From NCBI GenBank assembly GCA_024640945.1, contig JAHEEA010000001.1, forward strand, positions 124,001-188,000: a DNA stretch of 64,000 nucleotides. The letters are read 5' to 3'. Below are positions 56,551 through 64,000 of the stretch, piece by piece. The notes beneath the pieces were generated by a model. That model was not told the DNA's origin. It was given only the letters and a program-made list of their open reading frames with translations, and did no database searches. The translations under genes were made by a program, and so were the position numbers. This DNA comes from Candidatus Methylopumilus sp. Its GTDB lineage: Bacteria; Pseudomonadota; Gammaproteobacteria; Burkholderiales; Methylophilaceae. Positions within the stretch are counted from its first letter, which is position 1. Each line of letters begins with the position of its first letter.

Positions 56551-58771
56551 CCAATTCTTTTGACTTATCTAAAGGCTCTTGACTAGACCTTACAGGTTTC
56601 TTAGTAAACATTTTCTGTAAAACCTGATCACGAGGACCGTCCGCAACAATCTTGCCTTGCGACATTACAATCACTCGATCAACCAAATTTAATAAACTAA
56701 TCTTATGCGTAGCCAAAACAATTGTTGAATCTCGATTCATATTTGCAAAAATCGCTCGCATGACATGCGCTTCCAGATCGTTATCCATCGAAGCCGTAGG
56801 CTCATCAAGCAAGAGAATGTTGGGTTTTGCTATCAACAATCTAGTTAAACCAACAAGTTGCCGCTGACCACCAGATAAACCACGACCGCCTTCCATAATG
56901 GGTAGAGCCAAACCTTTAGGATGCCCCTTGATGAGTGGACCCAGTCCTGTTGCAGCAGCAGCAGCAAGCACCTGAGAATCAGTCGGCGCAGGCAGGCCCA
57001 TCACCAAATTATCCCTGAGTGTACCTTGGAATAAGCGGACATCCTGCGTTAAATAACCCAAATGCTCCCTAACAAATTCTGGGGCCAAGTGCACCATATC
57101 GACGCCGTCAAGAAAACATCTGCCTTCTGACGGTTTATACAGGCCCGACAATAACTTAATTAACGTACTTTTCCCAGAACCGACCACTCCAATGACAGCA
57201 ACACGCTCGCCAGGTCTGATCATAAGGCTCAATGGATTTAGAGCTACGGTGTCTTCAGCATAACTGAATGATGCTGCATCAAGCGATAATGACCCATGGC
57301 ACTTATCAGGAATAATAAGATCAACATCAGGGTTTCGATCACATTCAAGCGTCATAATTTGATCTAAGCCTTTTAATGCCTCTTTGGCATTCTGCCATTG
57401 CACGATCATTCCAGAAATCTGACCTATAGGTCCAAGGGCTCTATTACTAATGATGGAACAAGCAATCAAGGCCCCTTGCGTTATCAGGCCATTGGTTACC
57501 GCATATGCACCAGCTGCAATCATCAATACATAACAGGTCTGCTGCAATGACTGAGTAACATTAGCTGCCATTGTAGTCGCCGACCGAATCACCAACTCTT
57601 TTTCAGAAAGTTCAGCAGTAACATTATTCCATTTACTCAGCATCTTCCATTCACCACCAACAGCCTTAATCGCTTCAATCCCATCAATGGTCTCGATCAG
57701 CAACCCACTTTTTTTATTGGAATTTTCAAGCTGCTCACCTGCATGGCGACTAATTTTCCATTTAGCATAAAAACCTACGCCGATTGATATGGGTAAAAAA
57801 GCCAAAGGAATAAGTGCCAACCATCCAGCAACGGCAACAATAACGAAAATAAAAAAGAAAATGAATGGCGCATCAGCCAAAACAAATAATGTTGACGATG
57901 TCATAAAGTTTCTGACCATCTCAAAATTTCTAATTTGACCTGCAAATGTGCCTATAGACCTAGGTCTTGCATCCATTCTAATATCTAAGACACGTCCAAA
58001 AAACACCCCTGACAGTTCCTGATCAATTGCTTTGCAACCTCGATCAACAATATAAGCACGCAATTGCTTCATCAGAAGTTCCAACATCATGCCGACAAAA
58101 ACACCAACCGTTAAAACTAATAGGGTTGAATAAGCCTGCGAAGGAATAACTCGATCATAAACTTGCATCGTATAGAAAGAACCCGCTAGCGCTAAGACAC
58201 TCATTGAAGCAGTCGCAAAAATGGATTCGATAAAGACTGCTTTTCTTTTTTTAATTGCATGAAAAAACCAATCGCGTGCTGTTTTCAATTCTTGCCCATG
58301 ATGATCTTCAGACCCTAACTTGGGTCTCATAATCAAAACAACACCCTCTTCAATTTGCTTAAGAGAAATCTCAGAAACTTCCCCGGCATAATCTTCAGCC
58401 AAAAACCCACCTTGACTCATCGCACCTTTGAGCAATCTCACTTCATGCCCATTTGCAGAAAGCCAGATTGCGGGCAAGAGCTCTCGATCCAATTCACCAT
58501 CTAAGCGATAAGCCTCACCTGATGGGAAGGCTGTTAACCACAATTCCAAGGCTCTAGATGTGCGGTCCATTTCCATAACCGCAGCGCCCGAAGCATTCGT
58601 AGCCGTCATCGCAAAACGATGCAAAGGAACCGCAAAGTTTTGTAGTGATGCCAATCTAACTAAGAGCGTATTTAAATGTAAATCATCATTTGACTTATCT
58701 TCGGCCTCATCAAGCTGCGCTTGAGACACATTCATTACATCAATTCCTGGGGACTTGATTTTAGAGACCAT
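56543..58771 (-). CDS. LapB-like type I secretion ABC transporter
   Basis: About 742 residues. A C39-like but non-peptidase domain (about 30-150, no catalytic Cys motif visible) is followed by six membrane helices (about 170-450) and the nucleotide-binding domain: Walker A GVVGSGKSTLIKL, signature GGRGLSGGQRQLVGL, Walker B NILLLDEPTASMD. It exports a large unprocessed substrate, presumably the adjacent adhesin. ATG at 58771 is chosen; an ATG at 58786 further inside the TolC gene is also possible. It overlaps the TolC-like gene by 11 bases. Confidence 0.93.
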   Translation of the reverse strand: MVSKIKSPGIDVMNVSQAQLDEAEDKSNDDLHLNTLLVRLASLQNFAVPLHRFAMTATNASGAAVMEMDRTSRALELWLTAFPSGEAYRLDGELDRELLPAIWLSANGHEVRLLKGAMSQGGFLAEDYAGEVSEISLKQIEEGVVLIMRPKLGSEDHHGQELKTARDWFFHAIKKRKAVFIESIFATASMSVLALAGSFYTMQVYDRVIPSQAYSTLLVLTVGVFVGMMLELLMKQLRAYIVDRGCKAIDQELSGVFFGRVLDIRMDARPRSIGTFAGQIRNFEMVRNFMTSSTLFVLADAPFIFFFIFVIVAVAGWLALIPLAFLPISIGVGFYAKWKISRHAGEQLENSNKKSGLLIETIDGIEAIKAVGGEWKMLSKWNNVTAELSEKELVIRSATTMAANVTQSLQQTCYVLMIAAGAYAVTNGLITQGALIACSIISNRALGPIGQISGMIVQWQNAKEALKGLDQIMTLECDRNPDVDLIIPDKCHGSLSLDAASFSYAEDTVALNPLSLMIRPGERVAVIGVVGSGKSTLIKLLSGLYKPSEGRCFLDGVDMVHLAPEFVREHLGYLTQDVRLFQGTLRDNLVMGLPAPTDSQVLAAAAATGLGPLIKGHPKGLALPIMEGGRGLSGGQRQLVGLTRLLIAKPNILLLDEPTASMDNDLEAHVMRAIFANMNRDSTIVLATHKISLLNLVDRVIVMSQGKIVADGPRDQVLQKMFTKKPVRSSQEPLDKSKELDD

Positions 58772-60053
58772 TTGCCGACCCCGCATCTAAAACTGATAGA
58801 TATTCTGCGATTGCGCCAGAATTAATTTTAATTTTCATCATTGCCAAAAAACCACTCCATTCCGCGTCAGCCAACTGATATTTAGCAGCAGTAGCTTCCT
58901 TCCTAAAATTCAATACATCGGTCCAACCTTTACGGCCAGCCGCATAAAGCCTGACCGATGACTCATAGTCTTTCTTAGTGGCTTCGATTAATTTCTTATA
59001 AATTTCAATTTCAGCGCGTACAGACTGCACCTTAAACCAATCAGTACGAATTCCATCAGCCAAATCTTTTCTAACGAGATCCATATTTGATTCTGCCGAT
59101 TCACGCTTAGATTGTGCCTCTTTAATATTTGAAAACGCTGACAATCCATTACCCGGCTGCAAATTAATTGCCAAATATGTCATATTGTTCGGGTAATTAC
59201 CGCCCCAGAACTCCTGATGCCTTAAAGTGAGTTGCGGCATTAGCACAGCCTTCTTTGCATCCACATCAAAATCAGCCCCAATAACTTCATACCTTAAACG
59301 ATTCAATTGTGGGGAATAATCTAAAGCTTGTTGCAATAGAGGTTCTAATGCATCACCTGTATCCAGCTTGATTACAGGAATACGTAATTGATTGAAGGGA
59401 GTACTTATAATTTGCTCTAAGTCGGCCTTTGAATTTGCCAGCTGGGTTTGCAATTGAATCAACTCTGACTTGGCTTGCTGAAGCCGAGCTGTCGCAATAA
59501 CCACTTCAGTTTCAGGACTGATCTGATTACGTGCACGCCTTTCTATAAGCTCTAATAAACGCTCATGCTCTTCTACATTTTCCTTTGAAGCAACAATACG
59601 AGACTGCAATCTCAAGATTTCCGAAAAAGCCGATACCATCTTAATTGAAATATTTTGCTCAGCCTCAAAAATAGCAGCCTCAGATGCAATCGCCTTAGCC
59701 TTAGTGGATTCAATGTTTGCAGTAATTCTGCCACCCGTCCATAAAGGCTGCTCGATAGTTAAAATAGTCACAGGATTTGAGCTTGCCTGACTAGCGCTTG
59801 TAGACGCAGACACAGCAGGAAACCTTTGCCATTTTGCAGAATCTAGCGCATGAATAGATCCCGCATATTCATTTCGCTTCATCACAACACTTGGATGAGT
59901 TTGAATGGCCATTATGAGGGCCTCTCTGATTGTTAACGGTGCCGAATCCACTTTTGTAGACTTCACATCGTCAGCGATTGCATAGCCACAGATTAGGAAA
60001 GATAACGCAGCAAGAGATAATAGTCTCAAGCAAAAAATCAATTTATCCACCAT
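58761..60053 (-). CDS. TolC-family outer membrane channel
   Basis: About 430 residues with a signal peptide (MVDKLIFCLRLLSLAALSFLICGYAIAD). Two outer-membrane efflux repeats follow: the first near TIREALIMAIQTHPSVVMKRNEY and the second near LLQQALDYSPQLNRLRYEV. It is the outer membrane component of this type I system and the first gene of the operon. ATG at 60053 puts the signal peptide at the start; ATG at 60092 would add 13 residues. A tRNA-Val and a dyad lie upstream. Confidence 0.85.
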   Translation of the reverse strand: MVDKLIFCLRLLSLAALSFLICGYAIADDVKSTKVDSAPLTIREALIMAIQTHPSVVMKRNEYAGSIHALDSAKWQRFPAVSASTSASQASSNPVTILTIEQPLWTGGRITANIESTKAKAIASEAAIFEAEQNISIKMVSAFSEILRLQSRIVASKENVEEHERLLELIERRARNQISPETEVVIATARLQQAKSELIQLQTQLANSKADLEQIISTPFNQLRIPVIKLDTGDALEPLLQQALDYSPQLNRLRYEVIGADFDVDAKKAVLMPQLTLRHQEFWGGNYPNNMTYLAINLQPGNGLSAFSNIKEAQSKRESAESNMDLVRKDLADGIRTDWFKVQSVRAEIEIYKKLIEATKKDYESSVRLYAAGRKGWTDVLNFRKEATAAKYQLADAEWSGFLAMMKIKINSGAIAEYLSVLDAGSANGL

Positions 60054-60104
60054 AAATATACCAAGCTCGTTTCTTTTAAATTTATCTGGCATTTGGAATG
60101 CCTA

Positions 60105-60133
60105 CTCAAATTAATAATCATGATTAATTTGAG
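60105..60133. promoter_or_regulatory. Perfect 11-bp dyad upstream of the secretion operon
   Basis: CTCAAATTAAT (60105-60115) and ATTAATTTGAG (60123-60133) form a perfect inverted repeat with a 7-base centre. It lies 12 bases before the far ATG and about 52 bases before the preferred ATG of the TolC-like gene. A regulator-binding site or a leader hairpin; no T-run follows, so it is not a good terminator. Confidence 0.5.
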
Positions 60134-60263
60134 CCAACTCTAACTATTTTCGAAGTTTAGCCCAAGGCATGCTATTAAGCAAAAATAACAACATCTTTAC
60201 TTGAAATTTATGCGTCCCATAAAATTCGAGAGGAGCAATTAAGTGATTTTTTTGAAGTTTTGA

Positions 60264-60340
60264 TGGTAGGCAGTAGCAGATTCGAACTGCTGACCTCTTG
60301 GATGTCGACCAAGCGCTCTAACCAACTGAGCTAACCGCCT
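60264..60340 (-). tRNA. tRNA-Val (GAC)
   Basis: A minus-strand cloverleaf: acceptor AGGCGGT with ACTGCCT, D arm GCTC/GAGC, anticodon stem CTTGG/CCAAG with loop TCGACAT (anticodon GAC, Val), T arm AGCAG TTCGAAT CTGCT, discriminator A and an encoded CCA. Position 33 reads C rather than the usual T. Confidence 0.92.
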
Positions 60341-60443
60341 GTAAGGGGTTTAAAACGAGGTGCGATTCTAGCGCATCAGACTTTTTTAAGCAAACCACTA
60401 TTGAACATATAGAAGTGAAGATTCAGAAGCTATAATCAAGCTT

Positions 60444-61937
60444 ATGCAAAAAAAACACCCACAAGCCATCATCAATGAAATGTTCGATCATGAGGCCTTT
60501 CAACAAACAGGGTATGCGCTGATTGAATTACTAAGCAAATACTTTGCTACCAATATAGAAGGTAATCGCCAAGTCATACTTTGGAAAGATCCCGTCGATG
60601 AAGATCTGAATTGGCAAGCGCCCTTACCGAGGTCAGCAACACTCAATGCTAAAAATCTACTCTTGAAATTAGGAAATGAAATTCTTCCCAACACCTTAGC
60701 CATTCACCACCCACACAATATTGGCCACCAAGTAGCAACCCCACTCCCGATTGCTGCACTATGCGATCTGGTTGCATCGCTGACCAATCAAGCCATGACA
60801 ATTTATGAAGCTGGACCAAGTGCAACCATGCTAGAGCGGCAAGTAATTCGCTGGCTATGTGATCTAATTAATCCCAACAATAAAAAAGCGGGCGGCATTC
60901 TGACATCAGGTGGCGCCCTCGCTAATCTGACTGCCCTATTAGCAGCAAGACAGGTAGCAAGCGTGAAATTCTCTAAACCCTGGAATGCTTGGAAAACCGG
61001 ATTAAACAACAACCCTTTATTGTGTATTCTGGCTTCAGAGCATGCGCACTATTCAATTTCACGTGCAGCCGGAATTATGGGGTTGGGGAGTGATGCTGTC
61101 ATAAAAATTAAAGCTGATAGCAACGGTCGTATGTGCATAGAATCCCTGAAACAAGCACACGAAAATTGTAAAGAACAAAATCTAACGGTCATTGCCGTTG
61201 TGGCGAATGCAGGATGCACAGCCACTGGCAGCATCGACCCTCTTGAAGACGTTGGTGAATACTGTCAATCACATGACTTATGGTTTCATGTCGATGGCGC
61301 GCATGGTGCATCTGCACTTTTATCTGATCAACACGCACCAAAATTAGCCGGCATCCACTTGGCAGACTCCGTTATTTGGGATGGGCATAAATTACTGTAT
61401 ATGCCAGCAACAATGTCGGCAGTTTTATTTAAGAACGCACATCATGCGGATGCAGCATTTTCACAAGAAGCTTCTTATCTTTTTCAAGAAGAAGACAGTG
61501 ATGACATTACCTTGGAAATAAGACCAGAAACATTCAATATCAGTTACCGGACACTAGAATGCACAAAACGAATGATGGGACTAAAATTATGGACGGCTTT
61601 TTCGCTCTACGGCACTGACGGACTAGGTACATTGGTAGATGAAGCTTTCAGCAAAGCACAATTGCTTGCAACCAAGATTAAACAATTCCCAAATATTGAA
61701 CTCCTCATGGAACCTGAAACAAACATTGTTTGCTTCAGGTATAAATCGGATGAACTTAACACTGCGGAGATGAATTTAAAACAAACCACCATTAGAAAGC
61801 AATTGCTTAAATCAGGCGATTTCTATCTCACGCAGGTAGAGCTTCATGGAAAAGTTTGGTTAAGAACTACACTGATGAATCCATTTACAACACCAGAAGA
61901 TCTCAACGCATTATTAATTGCGATTACTGAGAGTTAG
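60444..61937 (+). CDS. PLP-dependent group II decarboxylase
   Basis: A 497-residue enzyme of the aromatic-L-amino-acid/glutamate decarboxylase fold. The PLP lysine is Lys316 in SVIWDGHKLLYMP, Asp284 in WFHVDGAHGAS pairs with the PLP ring and GGILTSGGALANLTALLAAR is the phosphate site. It may decarboxylate diaminobutyrate, tyrosine or another amino acid; the substrate cannot be fixed by eye. It converges with the epimerase gene, overlapping by 14 bases. Confidence 0.88.
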   Translation: MQKKHPQAIINEMFDHEAFQQTGYALIELLSKYFATNIEGNRQVILWKDPVDEDLNWQAPLPRSATLNAKNLLLKLGNEILPNTLAIHHPHNIGHQVATPLPIAALCDLVASLTNQAMTIYEAGPSATMLERQVIRWLCDLINPNNKKAGGILTSGGALANLTALLAARQVASVKFSKPWNAWKTGLNNNPLLCILASEHAHYSISRAAGIMGLGSDAVIKIKADSNGRMCIESLKQAHENCKEQNLTVIAVVANAGCTATGSIDPLEDVGEYCQSHDLWFHVDGAHGASALLSDQHAPKLAGIHLADSVIWDGHKLLYMPATMSAVLFKNAHHADAAFSQEASYLFQEEDSDDITLEIRPETFNISYRTLECTKRMMGLKLWTAFSLYGTDGLGTLVDEAFSKAQLLATKIKQFPNIELLMEPETNIVCFRYKSDELNTAEMNLKQTTIRKQLLKSGDFYLTQVELHGKVWLRTTLMNPFTTPEDLNALLIAITES

Positions 61938-62790
61938 TCATTATGGCTCCGTAGCCAGCAACATAACTGGGATACTTTAAATTAAACCCAGTTGCCAACA
62001 TACGTTGATTGCTCATACGTTTTCCACCACCAACTGATTTCTCAGTCCCCACTGACGTCCCAATTTTATTCGCTATCCAAGACAATACTTCCAGCATCGG
62101 CGCTGGATAACTATCGCTCACAATATAACAATCCTTAATGACTGTTTTTGCTAAAACTGACTGAATTAGAAATGTAACGAAAGCTGCTGCATCATCACGA
62201 TGAATACGATTGGTCCATGTGTTGCTCTCAGGCCATCGGGCAACATTTCTTGCTAAATCCATCATGCGAGTTCGTCCCGGACCATAAATGCCGGTTAATC
62301 TAAGCGCCGTACTTCCCCAGCGACTGGAGGCTTTTGCTGATTGATGCAAAAATGCTTCTGCCTCTAATAAACGTCGCCCTCCGAAATCACAAGGCTCGGG
62401 CTTCACATCTTCATCTAAAAACGTATCGCCTTCTTGACCGTACATCCGCGTACTTGATACAAAAAATACATGCTGCAATTGCGAAGTATTTGCTAGCGCG
62501 GCCAAGGTATTTTTTAACCCTTGCACATAAATCTGCTGATAATTTTCATCCGTTTGCTCATGTGCTGAAACACAATAAATTAAGCAGGCTGGATTGAATT
62601 CGGAAAGTATTTTTAAAGTTTCAGGCCGGGTCACATCTGCAGAGATGATAGGAAAACTTGAGTCTTTTATTGCTTGGCGACGCAAACCAATAACGTTTAA
62701 ATTAGTATGTAAGAGCTGGCTCGCAATTTCCAAACCCAAATCTCCGCAACCGACAATCAACACATCCGTTGCGCGTATTTTGTTCATCAT
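61924..62790 (-). CDS. YeeZ-like NAD(P)-dependent epimerase/SDR
   Basis: A 288-residue extended short-chain dehydrogenase. The nucleotide loop is VLIVGCGDLGLEIA, close to the GxGxxG form of YeeZ. VSSTRMYGQEGD carries a Tyr-like active site, with LRLTGIYGPGRTRM further on. The usual YxxxK motif is not obvious, as in other YeeZ members. It overlaps the NUDIX gene by four bases (ATGA), so both are co-transcribed. Confidence 0.82.
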   Translation of the reverse strand: MMNKIRATDVLIVGCGDLGLEIASQLLHTNLNVIGLRRQAIKDSSFPIISADVTRPETLKILSEFNPACLIYCVSAHEQTDENYQQIYVQGLKNTLAALANTSQLQHVFFVSSTRMYGQEGDTFLDEDVKPEPCDFGGRRLLEAEAFLHQSAKASSRWGSTALRLTGIYGPGRTRMMDLARNVARWPESNTWTNRIHRDDAAAFVTFLIQSVLAKTVIKDCYIVSDSYPAPMLEVLSWIANKIGTSVGTEKSVGGGKRMSNQRMLATGFNLKYPSYVAGYGAIMTNSQ

Positions 62791-63380
62791 GAATTAAATG
62801 CGGGGCCTGGCTGCCAAGTACCGTTAAGAAACTTCTCTGCCCACATTAATGAAACAATGGTTTTGCCATCGGTTAATTCTCCAGATTGAATCATGGATAA
62901 AGCTTCTTCCATAGACATCGCAAATAATTGCAAAGCTTCGTCTTCATCACGACTTGGGGTGCCCGATATCAAACCTCGCGCTAAGAAAATATGGATCACC
63001 TCAGTGGAATACCCAATGCAAGGATGTTGCAAACCAAGGTACACCCAATCAGTTGCCTCAAAGCCAGTCTCTTCAAGCAACTCACGCTGACCTGTTAATA
63101 ACAAGTCTTCGCCCGGATCAATTTTACCTGCGGGCAGTTCAATAAAAATACGGTTAAGCGGGTAACGGAACTGACGTTCAAATAATATTTTTCCATCATC
63201 TAGCACTGGGATAATAATCACGGCGCCAGGATGAACTAAAAATTCACGCTGCCCTAGATTACCACTTGGCAATCGCACTTGATCACGCTTAGCTAATATC
63301 CAATTACCTTGTAAGATGTCTTCTGATGAAATACAGGTTTCAATGAGTTCGTCAGGAATGTCTTTATCAAATTTAATCAT
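62787..63380 (-). CDS. NUDIX hydrolase (ADP-ribose pyrophosphatase-like)
   Basis: A 197-residue NUDIX hydrolase. The NUDIX box is complete in GEDLLLTGQRELLEETGF, preceded by LPAGKIDPG, as in ADP-ribose pyrophosphatases. It would hydrolyse ADP-ribose or a nucleoside diphosphate sugar. It overlaps the partial gene upstream by four bases and continues into the YeeZ-like gene. Confidence 0.88.
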   Translation of the reverse strand: MIKFDKDIPDELIETCISSEDILQGNWILAKRDQVRLPSGNLGQREFLVHPGAVIIIPVLDDGKILFERQFRYPLNRIFIELPAGKIDPGEDLLLTGQRELLEETGFEATDWVYLGLQHPCIGYSTEVIHIFLARGLISGTPSRDEDEALQLFAMSMEEALSMIQSGELTDGKTIVSLMWAEKFLNGTWQPGPAFNS

Positions 63381-64000
63381 TTCGTTTTAAAGCTTTCTTG
63401 AACAATCTGCCAACGGCCTGCAACCCTAAGTAATTTCAATAACTTTCTACCAGTATCCTTGTAATTACCTGCCTGATATTGCTGGATAAAAGTGACTTCC
63501 AATTGGTCATTAGCAATGCTTTCCCAATGAACATCAGTAATAGTCAAATTAACTGACTGATTAGCAGCTAATTTACTCTTACGCTGCTCACGCCAAATAA
63601 CAGCTGTTTTACTATCACCAGAGAACGTATTCACATAATGATTAAAATAACTCTTAAGATTTCTAGAAGTCCAGGCTTCCCGCCAAGAATCTAAAAATGC
63701 ATGGACTTCCGTATCTACTTGAGCATTGTTAGAAGACTGCTGCCCGATTAATTCAGGTGGTAGAACCGTAGGAACATCTTTGACATCTTTAGGGGGCGCA
63801 ATCACAAAATCTAAACCCCTGGGCTTCTCATATTGTTTAAATTTTTCTTCACGCTTAACCTCAACAGATGCTGCTGCAGGCTTTGAAAGAACAGACTTAG
63901 GAGTTAGCTTAGTTTTTCTATCGCGCGCTGTTTTAAGCTGAGCATCAGAAGCCTGCGAATCATTAATAATAAATTGGTAATTATTCAGTGCTTGAGCCAC
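63377..64000 (-). CDS. 3' part of a periplasmic Cds6-like C-terminal-domain protein
   Basis: The frame is open to the window edge, so the 5' end is missing. The visible 207 residues are a charged linker and a C-terminal NTF2/SnoaL-like domain (about 100-205) reading VDTEVHAFLDSWREAWTSRN, YFNHYVNTFSG and LLKLLRVAGRWQIVQESF. This resembles the Cds6 C-terminal domain found on some L,D-transpeptidases and TPR proteins. The enzymatic part, if any, would lie outside the window. Confidence 0.6.
   Translation of the reverse strand: MAQALNNYQFIINDSQASDAQLKTARDRKTKLTPKSVLSKPAAASVEVKREEKFKQYEKPRGLDFVIAPPKDVKDVPTVLPPELIGQQSSNNAQVDTEVHAFLDSWREAWTSRNLKSYFNHYVNTFSGDSKTAVIWREQRKSKLAANQSVNLTITDVHWESIANDQLEVTFIQQYQAGNYKDTGRKLLKLLRVAGRWQIVQESFKTK

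Overview
The window reads as a chromosomal segment of a moderately AT-rich betaproteobacterium. The evidence is the thrS-infC-rpmI-rplT-pheS-pheT-ihfA-merR order, a glyA-nrdR-ribD run, a four-gene Anbu proteasome-homologue operon, and methionine salvage genes mtnA-mtnB. A Methylophilaceae (Methylotenera-like) origin is my best guess from overall gene content and composition; no rRNA or whole-genome evidence is available to confirm it.

Left part (1-25.5 kb) is mostly housekeeping. It holds small envelope proteins and a Lys/Pro/Ala-repeat protein, then the Anbu operon (circularly permuted ATP-grasp, alpha-E, transglutaminase, Anbu, DUF2721). After these come tRNA-Lys, phosphoglucomutase, YcaO, phosphomannomutase with iscX, glyA-nrdR-ribD and a TatD-family nuclease. 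An intergenic trio of DnaA-box-like sites follows, then mtnA-mtnB with a small lipoprotein frame broken by one TGA, tRNA-Pro, and the thrS-to-ihfA translation block on the minus strand. thrS has a terminator-like hairpin in its leader, and infC probably starts at an ATA codon.

Middle part (25.9-47.3 kb) is accessory, becomes visibly more AT-rich from about 31 kb, and is the most interesting stretch. It looks like an undescribed biosynthetic gene cluster without NRPS or PKS genes. Three paralogous cyanophycin-synthetase-like ATP-grasp ligases keep their ATP-grasp residues, but their Mur-ligase half has lost the P-loop. They sit among four sulfotransferase-like genes, APS kinase (cysC), PAP phosphatase (cysQ), an adenosine-deaminase-family enzyme, two SAM methyltransferases, a cytochrome P450, a hotdog protein, a DegT-type aminotransferase, a NeuD-like acyltransferase, a BKACE enzyme, a zinc alcohol dehydrogenase and a family-2 glycosyltransferase. 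I infer a small amino-acid-conjugated, probably sulfated metabolite. The cluster carries its own enzymes to make the sulfuryl donor PAPS from APS and to clear PAP.

Right part (47.3-64 kb) is a surface-protein system on the minus strand: a TolC-like outer membrane protein, a LapB-like ABC exporter and a HlyD-like adaptor (type I secretion), then a 1856-residue acidic repetitive adhesin with its own promoter. Behind a double hairpin follow a GT41/SPINDLY-type O-GlcNAc transferase and a lipoprotein. The transferase is a good candidate for glycosylating the adhesin. Beyond the secretion genes lie tRNA-Val, a PLP-dependent decarboxylase, a YeeZ-like epimerase, a NUDIX hydrolase and the 3' end of a gene that runs off the window.
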